DNA from: Tsukamurella tyrosinosolvens
GTDB lineage: Bacteria > Actinomycetota > Actinomycetes > Mycobacteriales > Mycobacteriaceae
Length of the DNA stretch: 64,000 bases
Assembly: GCF_900104775.1 (NCBI RefSeq)
Contig: NZ_FNSA01000003.1
Span: 4,836,001 to 4,900,000, forward strand
Direction of reading: 5' to 3'
In this document: positions 1 through 8,804 of the stretch, piece after piece
Position numbering within the stretch: the first letter of the stretch is position 1
How the letters are laid out: each line of letters begins with the position of its first letter
The notes under the pieces: generated by a model
Databases searched by the model: none
What the model saw: only the letters and a program-made list of their open reading frames with translations
What the model was told of the DNA's origin: nothing
Translations under genes and position numbers: made by a program

Positions 1-1
1 G

Positions 2-316
<315 letters not shown>

Positions 317-330
317 GTCTCTGACCGCCG

Positions 331-420
331 TGGATGGGTGTGCGCCCGCTCGCTGGGCTTCGCCCCGCTCGCCTAGCGGCTCGGGGGCTGCAGAATCGCT
401 CGCAGTCGCACACCCATCCA
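331..420. repeat. 14-bp inverted repeat with long loop after leuA
   Basis: TGGATGGGTGTGCG at 331-344 is repeated exactly in reverse complement at 407-420. The loop of about 62 nt contains repeated GCTCG-type words. It lies between leuA and a broken gene. It could act as a leuA terminator or be the footprint of a small intergenic element. There is no U-run, so the role is unclear. Confidence 0.5.
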
Positions 421-457
421 CCGCTCGCCCGTCGTCCGGCCACTCGGCACACATACT

Positions 458-720
458 GTGGTCCCGTGGGAGCTGTCCCGTCGCGGCGTGACGACGGTGA
501 CCTGGGACGCGGAGCCCGATAGCTTCCATGCCGGCGACGCCCGCGGGATCGAGCGGTACACCGTCGACCGCACGCGGCCCGGCTCGATCGTGCTCTTGCA
601 CCCCTTCTGCGCGGACGAGTGCCGAGCCGACCGCGAGGCACACTGCCGCGGATCATCGAGCGGCTGCGCGCGGACGGCTACCGCTTCGTCACGGTCCGGG
701 AGTTGCTGGCGCTCCGCTGA
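458..720 (+). pseudogene. Polysaccharide deacetylase C-terminal remnant, frameshifted
   Basis: From GTG 458 the frame reads a NodB-type deacetylase tail (VTTVTWDAEPDSF, then RPGSIVLLHPFC). After ADREA it shifts. Two bases later the expected ending LPRIIERLRADGYRFVTVRELLALR resumes and stops at TGA 718-720. The break is a duplicated CA at 639-642. The N-terminal half of the catalytic domain, including the metal-binding region, is absent, so the gene is truncated as well as shifted. It sits where mycobacteria, as I recall, carry a dnaQ-like gene after leuA. A functional product is very unlikely. Confidence 0.75.
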
Positions 721-1655
721 TCCCGTCGGGGTCGCGCCCGCGTGCGCACCGCGAGGGCGCCCGCCGCGATGACGGCGAAGCCGCCGAGCACCGTCGACCA
801 GCCGATCGGCTCCCCGAGCAGGAGTGCCGCCCAGGCGATCCCGAAGACCGGCTGCGCCAGCTGCACCTGGCTCACCGAGGCCATCGGGCCGATCGCGAGA
901 CCGCGATACCAGGCGAAGAAGCCGAGGAACATGCTGACCACGCCGAGGTACGCGAAGGACCACCAGGCGGGCGCGGTGCCGCCCACACCCCCGCGGGCGC
1001 CGAAGGCGGTGAGCGCCAGCATGAACGGCGCCGCCACGACGAGCGCCCACGAGATCGTCTGCCACGCTCCGAGTTCCCGCGACAGCAGACCGCCCTCCGC
1101 ATAGCCGACCGCGGCCGCGATCACCGCGCCGAACAGCAGCAGGTCGGACAGGCGCAGCGCGCCGAGCCCACCGCCCTGCACCACGGCGAAGGCGACGGCG
1201 CACACCGCCCCCACGGCCGCCGCCAACCAGAACGCCGGCGGCGGCCGCTCCCCCGTACGCCACACGGCGACGACGGCGGTGGCCGCCGGCAGCACGGCGA
1301 TGACGACGGCGCCATGGGACGCCGACGAGGTGGTGAGCGCGAACGAGGTGAGCACGGGGAAGCCGATCACCACACCGAGTGCGACGACGCCCACCCCGAC
1401 CCACTGCCGGCCCCGCGGGAGCGCCTGGCGGGTCACGACGAGGGCGATCGCGGCCAGCAGGGCGGCGACGACGGCGCGCCCGGCGCCGACGAAGAGGGGC
1501 GGGAGCCCGCCCTCGGAGACGGCGACCCGCGTGAACGGCACCGTGAACGAGAAGGCCAGCACCCCGAGCAGGCCCCACAGCAGACCGGATCGCACGGGAT
1601 GCGGGTCCGATATCACCGACGCCTCGGGAAGAGTAGCGCTATCATGATGACTCAT
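678..1655 (-). CDS. EamA/DMT-family exporter
   Basis: About 325 residues with ten hydrophobic helices arranged as two EamA halves, typical of drug/metabolite transporters of the inner membrane. The second half shows the usual ending around GMASVSQVQLAQPVFGIAWAALLLGEPIGW. The substrate cannot be read from sequence. I use ATG 1655 (MSHHDSAT). That ATG overlaps the ATG of the divergent MocR regulator inside the tetramer CATG. A GTG near 1616 (VISDPHPVRSG) is an alternative that would leave room for a promoter. The neighbour probably regulates it. The 3' end overlaps the deacetylase remnant. Confidence 0.85.
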   Translation of the reverse strand: MSHHDSATLPEASVISDPHPVRSGLLWGLLGVLAFSFTVPFTRVAVSEGGLPPLFVGAGRAVVAALLAAIALVVTRQALPRGRQWVGVGVVALGVVIGFPVLTSFALTTSSASHGAVVIAVLPAATAVVAVWRTGERPPPAFWLAAAVGAVCAVAFAVVQGGGLGALRLSDLLLFGAVIAAAVGYAEGGLLSRELGAWQTISWALVVAAPFMLALTAFGARGGVGGTAPAWWSFAYLGVVSMFLGFFAWYRGLAIGPMASVSQVQLAQPVFGIAWAALLLGEPIGWSTVLGGFAVIAAGALAVRTRARPRRDQRSASNSRTVTKR

Positions 1656-3066
1656 GTCCAACGGTAGCAGTAGCGAGCGCCTGACGACAGCGCTGCGCGC
1701 GTGGATCGCCGCGGCCCCGCCGGGCAGCAAGCTCCCCTCGACCCGCGCACTCGTCGCCGAGCACCGGGTCGGCCCCGTCACCGTGCAGCAGGCACTGCGC
1801 TCCCTCACCGCCGCCGGTGCGATCGAGACCCGACCTGGTGTAGGCACTTTCACACGGATCGCACGTGCCCCCCGCCCCGTCGACCTCGGCTGGCAGACAG
1901 CCGCCCTCGGGGCCGCGGGACGGCGGACACCAGCCGCCCCGACCGCCCTGCTGCCGTCGGACAGCGAGGCGATCGGCCTGCACTCCGGCTACCCGGCGCG
2001 CGAGCTGCTACCGGAGCGGCTCGTGCGGCCGGCCCTGGCCCGGGCCTCGCGCAGCGAGTCGCTCATGGGGCGGCCGCCGATCGCAGGGCTCCCGGAACTG
2101 CGATCCTGGTTCGCGGAAGAGCTCGCGGCGGTCACCCCCGCCGGGGTCGGTACCGTCAGTGCCCGCGACGTGGTCGTGACGCCGGGAAGTCAGGGCGCAC
2201 TCCTCACGGCCTTCCGCGCGCTCGTCGGCGCCGGTCGGCCGCTCGTCATGGAGTCACCGACCTACTGGGGCGCGATCCTCGCCGCGGAGCAGGCCGGGGT
2301 CGACGTGGTCCCGGTACCGAGCGGTCCGGCGGGCCCGGATCCCGACATGGTCCGTCGCGTGTTCGCCGAAACCGGGGCGCGGGCCTTCTACGCACAGCCC
2401 GCGTTCGCCAGCCCGACGGGGGCCGTGTGGGACGAGGAGCGCGCCGCCGCGATCCTCGGTGCGGTGCGCGAGGCCGGTGCCTTCCTCATCGAGGACGACT
2501 ACGCGCACGATTTCGGGATCGACGCGGCGCCGGTACCGCTCGCGACACGCGACGACGGCGGCCACGTGGTGTACATCCGGTCGCTGAGCAAGAGCGTGGC
2601 CCCGGCCGTGCGGGTGGCTGCGGTCATCGCGCGCGGCCCGGCACGGGACCGGATCCTCGCCGACACCCAGGCCGACGCGATGTACGTGAGCGGCGCACTG
2701 CAGGCCGTCGCGCTCGACGTGGTCACCGCCCCCGCCTGGCGCACCCACCTGCGGCGACTCGGCAGGCAGCTCGGCGACCGGCGCGACCTACTCCTACGGT
2801 CGCTGCACGAGCACGCGCCGGCGGTGGCGGTGGACGCCGTGCCGCGGGGCGGATTGGCGTTGTGGGCGCGACTTCCCGACGACGTCGAACTCGGCGCCGT
2901 CGTCGAGAACTGCCGGAGGAGCGGGCTCGTCGTCGGCCCCGGCGACGAGTGGTTCCCTGCGGAGCCCACGGGCAATCATCTCCGCCTCGCCTACGCCGGG
3001 CCGCAGGCCGAGCGGTTCCCGGAGGCCGCCCGGATTCTCCAGGCCGCGATCACACGGACGGCGTGA
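1654..3066 (+). CDS. MocR/PdxR-type regulator (GntR HTH plus aminotransferase-like domain)
   Basis: 470 residues. A winged helix of the GntR type occupies about 8-68 (GSKLPSTRALVAEHRVGPVTVQQALRSL). A fold-type I aminotransferase domain occupies about 100-468. The PLP lysine is Lys313 in SLSKSVAPAVR, and EDDYAHDF at 280-287 holds the usual cofactor contacts. MocR proteins sense PLP or amino compounds and often control a divergent transporter, here the DMT exporter whose start codon overlaps this one. The last 17 nt overlap the convergent hmp gene. ATG 1654 has almost no leader, so a leaderless message is likely. Confidence 0.9.
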   Translation: MSNGSSSERLTTALRAWIAAAPPGSKLPSTRALVAEHRVGPVTVQQALRSLTAAGAIETRPGVGTFTRIARAPRPVDLGWQTAALGAAGRRTPAAPTALLPSDSEAIGLHSGYPARELLPERLVRPALARASRSESLMGRPPIAGLPELRSWFAEELAAVTPAGVGTVSARDVVVTPGSQGALLTAFRALVGAGRPLVMESPTYWGAILAAEQAGVDVVPVPSGPAGPDPDMVRRVFAETGARAFYAQPAFASPTGAVWDEERAAAILGAVREAGAFLIEDDYAHDFGIDAAPVPLATRDDGGHVVYIRSLSKSVAPAVRVAAVIARGPARDRILADTQADAMYVSGALQAVALDVVTAPAWRTHLRRLGRQLGDRRDLLLRSLHEHAPAVAVDAVPRGGLALWARLPDDVELGAVVENCRRSGLVVGPGDEWFPAEPTGNHLRLAYAGPQAERFPEAARILQAAITRTA

Positions 3067-4216
3067 AGGCCTCGAACCACACGCGCTCGCGCGGCACGCC
3101 GACGCCCTCGAGTTGCTCGGCGACACCGGTCATGAACGGCAACGGGCCGCACAGATACGCGTGGGCGTCGGACGGGACGGGGAGGCCGTCGAGGTCGATC
3201 CGGCCGCGGGACTCCCCCGCGCCCAGCGGGTATCCGTCGGGGAGCTCGTCGTACCAGGTGTGCAGCGCGGCCCCCGGAATCCGGCCGATGAGCTCCGCCA
3301 GCTCCGCCCGGTGCGCATGAGTCGCGCGCGTGCGATCGGCGTGCGCCACGATCACCCGGCGCGCGCCGCCCTCCTCGGCGAGGTGGTGGAGCATGCCGAG
3401 GACGGGGGTGATCCCGATGCCCGCCGAAGCGAGTACCAGTGGGGTCTCCGGGTCGCTGTCGAGCACGATGTCACCGAAGGGCGGCGAAACCTGCAGCCGC
3501 GCACCCTCGAAGGCGTACTCGTGCAGGTACGACGAGACCGCGCCGTCGCGCCGCACACCGATCCGCCACCGGCCTTCGCCCGCGCCGGACAGGCTGTACT
3601 GCCGGATCTGGCGCGCACCGTCGGGTAGCCGGACCGCGACCGACACGTACTGCCCGGGAAGATATGTCGGCAGGGGGTCGCCGGCCGGGTCGACGAGAAC
3701 GAAGGCGACGGTATGCGGCGTCTCCTGGCGACGCTCGGCGACGACCACCGTGCGCCACACCGTCTCCGGGCTCACCGCGGCAGCGGCGTAGAGCCCTTTC
3801 TCCAGGGTGATCAGCTCGTCGGCCAGCTGCCAGTAGAGCGCCGTCCACGCCTCCGCCACAGCGGGGGTGACGGCGTCGCCGAGGACCTGCGCGATCGCCC
3901 CGAACAGGTGCTCGTACACGACCGGGTACTGGTCCGGTGCCACCCCCAGCGATGCGTGCTTGTTCGCCACTCGCTCCAGCATCGACCGCGCCGAGACCCG
4001 GTCGTCGACGACGGCGGTGGCGTACATCGCGATCGACGCGGCGAGCGAGCGCTGTTGGGCCCCCACGGCCTGATTGCCGCGGTTGAACAGGTCGCGCTCC
4101 AGTTCGGGGTGCGCCTCGAACAGGCGGCGGTAGAAGTTCGGCGTGATCTCGTCGATCGCGGCGCCCACGGCGGGCAGGGTGTCGCGGACGACGGTGAGCT
4201 GGGCGTCGGTGAGCAT
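3050..4216 (-). CDS. hmp: Flavohaemoprotein, nitric oxide dioxygenase
   Basis: 388 residues, close to the usual length. The globin domain (1-140) has distal Tyr29 in NFYRRLF and the proximal His87 in NKHASLGV. A ferredoxin-reductase FAD domain follows, with QYSLSG for flavin, then an NAD domain with ASAGIGITPVLGML. It oxidises NO to nitrate using O2 and NAD(P)H in the cytoplasm. AGGA lies about 10 nt before ATG 4216. A strong dyad upstream (4240-4273) overlaps a TAGAAT -10 hexamer, so it is probably repressed in the absence of nitrosative stress. The 3' end overlaps the MocR gene by 17 nt. Confidence 0.95.
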   Translation of the reverse strand: MLTDAQLTVVRDTLPAVGAAIDEITPNFYRRLFEAHPELERDLFNRGNQAVGAQQRSLAASIAMYATAVVDDRVSARSMLERVANKHASLGVAPDQYPVVYEHLFGAIAQVLGDAVTPAVAEAWTALYWQLADELITLEKGLYAAAAVSPETVWRTVVVAERRQETPHTVAFVLVDPAGDPLPTYLPGQYVSVAVRLPDGARQIRQYSLSGAGEGRWRIGVRRDGAVSSYLHEYAFEGARLQVSPPFGDIVLDSDPETPLVLASAGIGITPVLGMLHHLAEEGGARRVIVAHADRTRATHAHRAELAELIGRIPGAALHTWYDELPDGYPLGAGESRGRIDLDGLPVPSDAHAYLCGPLPFMTGVAEQLEGVGVPRERVWFEAFTPSV

Positions 4217-4239
4217 GGGGCATCGGTCCTCGGGCAGAA

Positions 4240-4273
4240 GGAATATTCTACTACGACGTTATGTAGTAGTTCC
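4240..4273 (-). promoter_or_regulatory. hmp promoter with inverted-repeat operator
   Basis: CTACTAC at 4248-4254 and GTAGTAG at 4263-4269 form perfect 7-bp arms around 8 nt, framed by GGAA and TTCC. On the minus strand TAGAAT (4250-4245) is a good -10 for hmp, so a protein bound to the dyad would block it. No NsrR-like regulator gene is in the window and the binding protein is unknown. Confidence 0.65.
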
Positions 4274-4314
4274 TCGCCACCGCCAGGGACGGATGTCCCG
4301 ACGATCCGGGACGT

Positions 4315-5121
4315 CTACCGCTGGAGGCCGTGGCGGCGCGCCACGATGCTGGAGACCACCTCGACCGGTACCAGCCGCTTGAGCAGGAAGACCAGGGGCG
4401 CATTACTGCCCACCGCGTAGAACTCGCGCGGCTTGTCGGCCTCGATCGCCTTGACGATCACCTGCGCCACCTGTGCCGGCGAGATTCCCGCCCGCTCGTT
4501 GGCGTCGAGGTTCTCGATCATGGTGTCGAAGTCGGCGCGGTACACGGAGTCGTCGGCGACGTACTTCGTGCGCCGCTCCCCGATCCCCGTGGCGATGGAG
4601 CCGGGTTCCACGGTGGAGACCCACACGCCGAAGGGCGAGAGTTCCTGCCGCGCCGCGGAGGCGAAGCCCTTGAGCGCCGCCTTGGCCGCGACGTAGGAGC
4701 CGCGGTAGGCGAGCGGGAAGCTGGCGAGCATGGAGCCGACCATGATCACGCGGCCGTAGCGCCGCAGGCGCATCGCCGGCAGGAGGCGCTGGGTGAGTTG
4801 CACCGCACCGAAGACGTTCGTCTGGAAGAGCCGGTCGACGGCGTCGGCGGGGAGCTCCTCGAGCGGCCCGGACTGGCTCTCGCCCGCATTGTTCACGACG
4901 ACGTCGACGGTGCCGGCGGCCGCGGCGCACGCGGCGACGGACTCGCGGTCCGCGAGGTCGAGCGCGAGGTACTCCACGCCGGGGATCCGCTTGTCCGCGG
5001 CGATCGCCTCCGGGTCACGGCTGGTGCCGAGGACCCGGTAGCCCTTCTGCGCCAGCAGCTTCGCCGTCTCGTAGCCGATGCCGGAGGTGGCCCCCGTCAC
5101 CAGTGCCGTACGTGCGCTCAT
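4315..5121 (-). CDS. Short-chain dehydrogenase/reductase
   Basis: 268 residues, a classical SDR. The dinucleotide motif TGATSGIG is at 9-16 (first residue Thr9 region), NNAG at 77-80, and the catalytic triad is Ser130, Tyr143 and Lys147 (YVAAK). The C-terminal third (FLLKRLVPVEVVSSIVARR) resembles SDRs acting on lipid or ketone substrates, but the substrate is not known. The start overlaps the stop of the upstream FAD dehydrogenase (ATGA, 5118-5121), so the two are translationally coupled and probably act in one oxidative pathway under the divergent TetR regulator. Confidence 0.9.
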   Translation of the reverse strand: MSARTALVTGATSGIGYETAKLLAQKGYRVLGTSRDPEAIAADKRIPGVEYLALDLADRESVAACAAAAGTVDVVVNNAGESQSGPLEELPADAVDRLFQTNVFGAVQLTQRLLPAMRLRRYGRVIMVGSMLASFPLAYRGSYVAAKAALKGFASAARQELSPFGVWVSTVEPGSIATGIGERRTKYVADDSVYRADFDTMIENLDANERAGISPAQVAQVIVKAIEADKPREFYAVGSNAPLVFLLKRLVPVEVVSSIVARRHGLQR

Positions 5122-6833
5122 GCTCGTGCACCTCCGTTTCGATCGCCCGTCGCGGCGGCCGCGGCGCGGCCCGCCGTCATGCCCGAGAAGATGCAGCCAC
5201 CCAGGAACGTGCCCTCCAGGGCGTTGTATCCGTGCACGCCGCCACCGCCGAACCCGGCGACCTCACCCGCGGCGTAGAGGCCGGGGACGGGCGCACCGTC
5301 GGCCCCCAGGACGCGCGCCGAGAGGTCGGTCTCGAGTCCGCCCAGGGTCTTGCGGGACAGGATGTTCAGGCGGACCGCGATGAGCGGGCCGTGCTCGGGA
5401 TCGAGGATGCGGTGCGGCTTCGCGACGCGCACCACCTTGTCGCCCAGGTAGTTCCGCGCGTTGTGCATCGCCTGGAGCTGGGCGTCCTTGCTGAAGGCGT
5501 TGGCGGTCTCCCGGTCGCGCGCCTCGATCTGGGTGCGCAGGTGGTCGAGATCGACGTGCCCGCCGCGGCCGATCCGGTTCATGCCCGCGACCAACTCCTC
5601 GAGGGTGTCCGCGACGATGAAGTCCTCACCGTGTTGCTTGAACGCCTCGACCGGGCCGGGCGCCCCCTTGGACTTCACTCTTCCGAGAGCGAGTTTCAGG
5701 TCCTTCTCGGTGATGTCCGGGTTCTGCTCCGAGCCGGAGAGCGCGAACTCCTTCTCGATGATCGTCTCGGTGAGGACGAACCACGAGTAGTCGTATCCGG
5801 TTTCGAGGATCGCCTTCATCGTCGAATTCGTATCGAAGCCGGGGAAGTTCGGGGCCGTGAAGCGGTTGCCGTTCGCGTCGAACCACAGCGACGACGGTCC
5901 GGGGATGATGCGGATCGCGTGGTCGGGCCAGATCGGAGCCCAGTTGTGGATGCCCTCGGTGTAGGCCCACACCCGGTCGCGGTTGACGATGTTCGCGCCC
6001 GCCGCCTCCGAGATCGCGAGCATGCGACCATCCACGTGCGCGGGGACGCCCGCGATCATGTGCTGCGGGAACGGGCCGAGCCGCTCGGTGGGCCAGTACT
6101 GCCGCATGAGCTCGAAGTTGTGGCCGATGCCGCCGGAGGTCACGAGGACCGTCGGCGCACGGAACTCGAACTCGCTCCGTACATCGCGGGAGCTCGCCAC
6201 GCCGCGGTCGAGGTCGGTGGGTTCGAGGACGGCGCCGCGGACACCGACGACGGCGCCGTCGTCACCGGTGACGAGCTCGTCGACGCGGTGGCGGAAGGCG
6301 AAGCGCACCAGGCCCTGAGCCTCGGCGCGCTCGACCGGCTCGCGGAAGACGCGGACGACTTCGGGGCCGGTGCCCCAGGTGAGGTGGAACCGGGGGACGG
6401 AGTTGCCGTGGCCGTCCGCCGCGCCGCCGCCCCGCTCGGCCCAACCGACGACGGGCGTGAACCCGAGCCCGAGGCGCCGCAGGTAGTCGCGCTTGCGGTG
6501 CGTCGCGAACTCGACGTAGGCGCGCGCCCACCGCCGGGGCCAGCGGTCCTCGTCCTCACGGTCGAAGCCGGCCGAGCCGGTCCAGTCCTGCCAGGCCAGC
6601 TCGAAGGAGTCCTTGATGCCGAGGCGCCGCTGCTCGGGGGAGTCGACCAGGAACAGACCGCCGAGGCTCCAGAATGCCTGGCCGCCGAGGTTGTTGCGGT
6701 TCTCCTGGTCGAGCACCAGCACGCGACGGCCCGCCCGCGACAGCTCGTACGCGGCCACCAGGCCCGCGAGCCCCGCACCGACGACGATCGCGTCCGGCTC
6801 GAACCCTGCGACCTGCGATCGATCCTCGCCCAC
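5118..6833 (-). CDS. FAD-binding dehydrogenase (KstD/fumarate-reductase-like, Rv0785 type)
   Basis: 571 residues. The dinucleotide motif GAGLAG is at 19-24. The opening NLGGQAFWSLGGLFLVDSPEQRRLGIKDS and the closing GGGVHGYNALEGTFLGGCIFSG are typical of a flavoprotein group annotated in mycobacteria as KstD-like FAD-binding dehydrogenases. These remove hydrogens from C-C bonds of lipid-like substrates; the actual substrate here is unknown. GTG 6833 has AGGAGG 4 nt upstream. It is the first gene of an operon with the SDR and lies divergent from a TetR gene across a 28-bp dyad. Confidence 0.85.
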   Translation of the reverse strand: MGEDRSQVAGFEPDAIVVGAGLAGLVAAYELSRAGRRVLVLDQENRNNLGGQAFWSLGGLFLVDSPEQRRLGIKDSFELAWQDWTGSAGFDREDEDRWPRRWARAYVEFATHRKRDYLRRLGLGFTPVVGWAERGGGAADGHGNSVPRFHLTWGTGPEVVRVFREPVERAEAQGLVRFAFRHRVDELVTGDDGAVVGVRGAVLEPTDLDRGVASSRDVRSEFEFRAPTVLVTSGGIGHNFELMRQYWPTERLGPFPQHMIAGVPAHVDGRMLAISEAAGANIVNRDRVWAYTEGIHNWAPIWPDHAIRIIPGPSSLWFDANGNRFTAPNFPGFDTNSTMKAILETGYDYSWFVLTETIIEKEFALSGSEQNPDITEKDLKLALGRVKSKGAPGPVEAFKQHGEDFIVADTLEELVAGMNRIGRGGHVDLDHLRTQIEARDRETANAFSKDAQLQAMHNARNYLGDKVVRVAKPHRILDPEHGPLIAVRLNILSRKTLGGLETDLSARVLGADGAPVPGLYAAGEVAGFGGGGVHGYNALEGTFLGGCIFSGMTAGRAAAAATGDRNGGARA

Positions 6834-6847
6834 GTGGCCTCCTCGTC

Positions 6848-6875
6848 GATAAATAGACTAGCGGGTCTAGTTATC
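6848..6875. promoter_or_regulatory. 28-bp dyad operator between FAD dehydrogenase and tetR
   Basis: The arms are GATAA (6848-6852) and TAGAC (6854-6858), mirrored by GTCTA (6865-6869) and TTATC (6871-6875). Ten pairs match around one centre at 6861.5. The length and position between divergent genes are those of a TetR-family operator. TATCCT at 6878-6883 is a possible -10 for tetR next to it. Confidence 0.75.
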
Positions 6876-6924
6876 GCTATCCTTGCACGGAGCAACGGCG
6901 CGGTCAACGGATTCGAGGTGAAAC

Positions 6925-7506
6925 ATGGCGAAGGGCGAACGCACACGCGCGCGGACCGTCGAGAAGTTCCTCGACGCCGGGCTGGAGGTGTTCGCGGAGC
7001 GCGGCTTCCACGCCGCCTCGATGGACGAGATCTGCGCCCGCGCGGAGCTCTCCCGCGGCGCCTTCTACTCGAACTTCTCGGGCAAGGAGGCGCTGTTCCT
7101 GGCCCTGTTCGATCGCCACGCCGAGACCCAGATCGGCCGCATCACCGCGGTGATCGACGCAGCCGACTCCCTCGAATCCGCCATCGCCGCCGCCGCGCGC
7201 GCGGCGGCGCACGACGACCCGGACGAGCGGCGGTGGGCCCTGCTCTCCACCGAGTTCACCATCTACGCCGCGCGCGACGGCGAGGCCGCGCGACGGCTGA
7301 CCGACCGCGACGTCGTCCTCCGCGAACGCCTCTCCGCCGCGCTCGCCCGCTTCGTCGGGCCGGTCGACGCAATGGCGCTCGCCCGGTACGCGATCGCGCT
7401 GTACGAGGGCGTCCAGCTCACGCACCTCGTCGACCGCGATGCCGACGCCGCCCGCGAGCTGCTCCTGCGGTTCCTACCCGCCGGCCTGCACACCGTCGAG
7501 AGCTGA
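6925..7506 (+). CDS. TetR-family regulator
   Basis: 193 residues. The N-terminal HTH is clear: ARTVEKFLDAGLEVFAERGF, then MDEICARAELSRGAFYSNFSGKEALF at about 32-57. The C-terminal ligand domain is less conserved, with acidic and alanine-rich helices. GAGGTGAAAC precedes ATG 6925. It most likely represses its own gene and the divergent FAD dehydrogenase/SDR operon through the dyad at 6848-6875. The ligand is probably a substrate of those enzymes. Its 3' end overlaps the convergent transporter gene by 33 nt. Confidence 0.9.
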   Translation: MAKGERTRARTVEKFLDAGLEVFAERGFHAASMDEICARAELSRGAFYSNFSGKEALFLALFDRHAETQIGRITAVIDAADSLESAIAAAARAAAHDDPDERRWALLSTEFTIYAARDGEAARRLTDRDVVLRERLSAALARFVGPVDAMALARYAIALYEGVQLTHLVDRDADAARELLLRFLPAGLHTVES

Positions 7507-8741
7507 CGACGCCGCCACCGTCCTGTCCCCTCCGGCGAACAGGCCGCACAGCAGCAGCGGTACCAGCAGGACCAGCAGGCTGACGAGCGGGAGAGTCCAG
7601 TCGCCGTGCACGCCGTGCAGCACGCCCATGAGCATCGGGCCCCACGCGGCGAAGAGGTAGCCGACCGTCTGCGACATGGCCGACAGCGACACCGCCTCAG
7701 CGGTGGTCGCGGCGCGCAGGTTCATCATCGTCACCGCCAGGGAGATCATTGCGCCCAGGCCGAAGCCGACGAAGATGTTCGCGATCCACGCGCCGAGCCC
7801 GTTCCCGAACGCGAGGACGCCGAAGACTCCGATCCCCTGCAGCCCGACGGCCGCGACCGCGACGATCCGCTGCTCGCGACGCCGCGCCGCCCACTGCGGG
7901 AAGGTCAGCGCCGTCACCACGCTGAGGAGGCCGCCGATCGCGAGCATCGCGCCGCCGGCCTCCGCCGACATCCCCCGGTCCCGTAGATCGTGGGGATCCA
8001 CCCGATCAGCGCGTACGCCTGCAGCGACTGCAGCCCCATGAATCCGGTGACGGCCCACGCGACAGGGCTGCGCAGCACAGTCCGGGCGGCGCCGCGGTCG
8101 GCGGCACCGTCGGCCTCGGGGACGTCCCGCCGGAAGCGGAGGTACCGCACGGTGACCGTCGCGAGCAGTGCCGCGGCGACCAGCGACGGGATCGCCCACA
8201 GCGCGAGTGAGGCGCGCCAGCTACCACCGAGCGCCGTCGCCCCGGGGACCGTGAGCGCCGAGGCGAAGCCGGTGGAGAGGCACACCATGGAGGTGAACAG
8301 GCCCGTCATCAGCCCGATCCGATGCGGGAAGAAGATCCGCACGAGCACCGGTCCGAGGACGTTGCCGAGCGCGATGCCCGCGCCCGCGAGCATAGTGCCG
8401 CCCAGCAGCACGGCCCAGCTCGGCGCGATCCGCAGGGCGCTACCGACCGCGATCATGGCGACCGCGGCGGTCGCCACCACCACCGCGGTGTACCGGCGGG
8501 CCAGGCGCGGCGCGGCCGCGGAGAACAGGCCGAGACAGATCACCGGGCCGGTCGTGAGCAGCGCGACCTCGGCGCCACTGAGGCCGTAGGCGTCGCGGAT
8601 CTCGTCGAGCACAGCGGACGAGCTGCCAAAGATCAGGCGCAGGCAGATGCCCATCGTGACGAGGGCCGCCGCGCACGTGAGGACGCCGACGGCCCGCAAT
8701 GGGGCGGGGGCTTCCGGGCTCGACGTCATCCCCGAAATCAT
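7474..8741 (-). pseudogene. CynX/NimT-type MFS transporter, broken by a frameshift
   Basis: Two overlapping frames together give a full 12-helix major facilitator of the CynX/NimT group. The first runs from ATG 8741 to about 7980 and ends in good sequence at WIPTIYG. The second continues from there with DRGMSAEAGGAMLAIGGLL to the stop at 7474. Adding one base to the C-run at 7980-7982 restores a single frame of about 420 residues. Either the gene is recently inactivated or one base is missing from the assembly. Both halves keep normal codon use, which favours a recent event or an error. The substrate is unknown. Confidence 0.8.
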
Positions 8742-8804
8742 GGGATGACTTTGACGCTCCCGTCAACTCACCGCACGAAGTGCGGCGGAGACGCCGCCGC
8801 CCAG

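Noticed and set aside
5103-7583. 826-codon open frame opposite the FAD dehydrogenase
   Set aside because: It is an antisense frame produced by the G+C-rich third positions; its translation is Arg/Asp/Val-rich without motifs, while the other strand is a clear flavoprotein.
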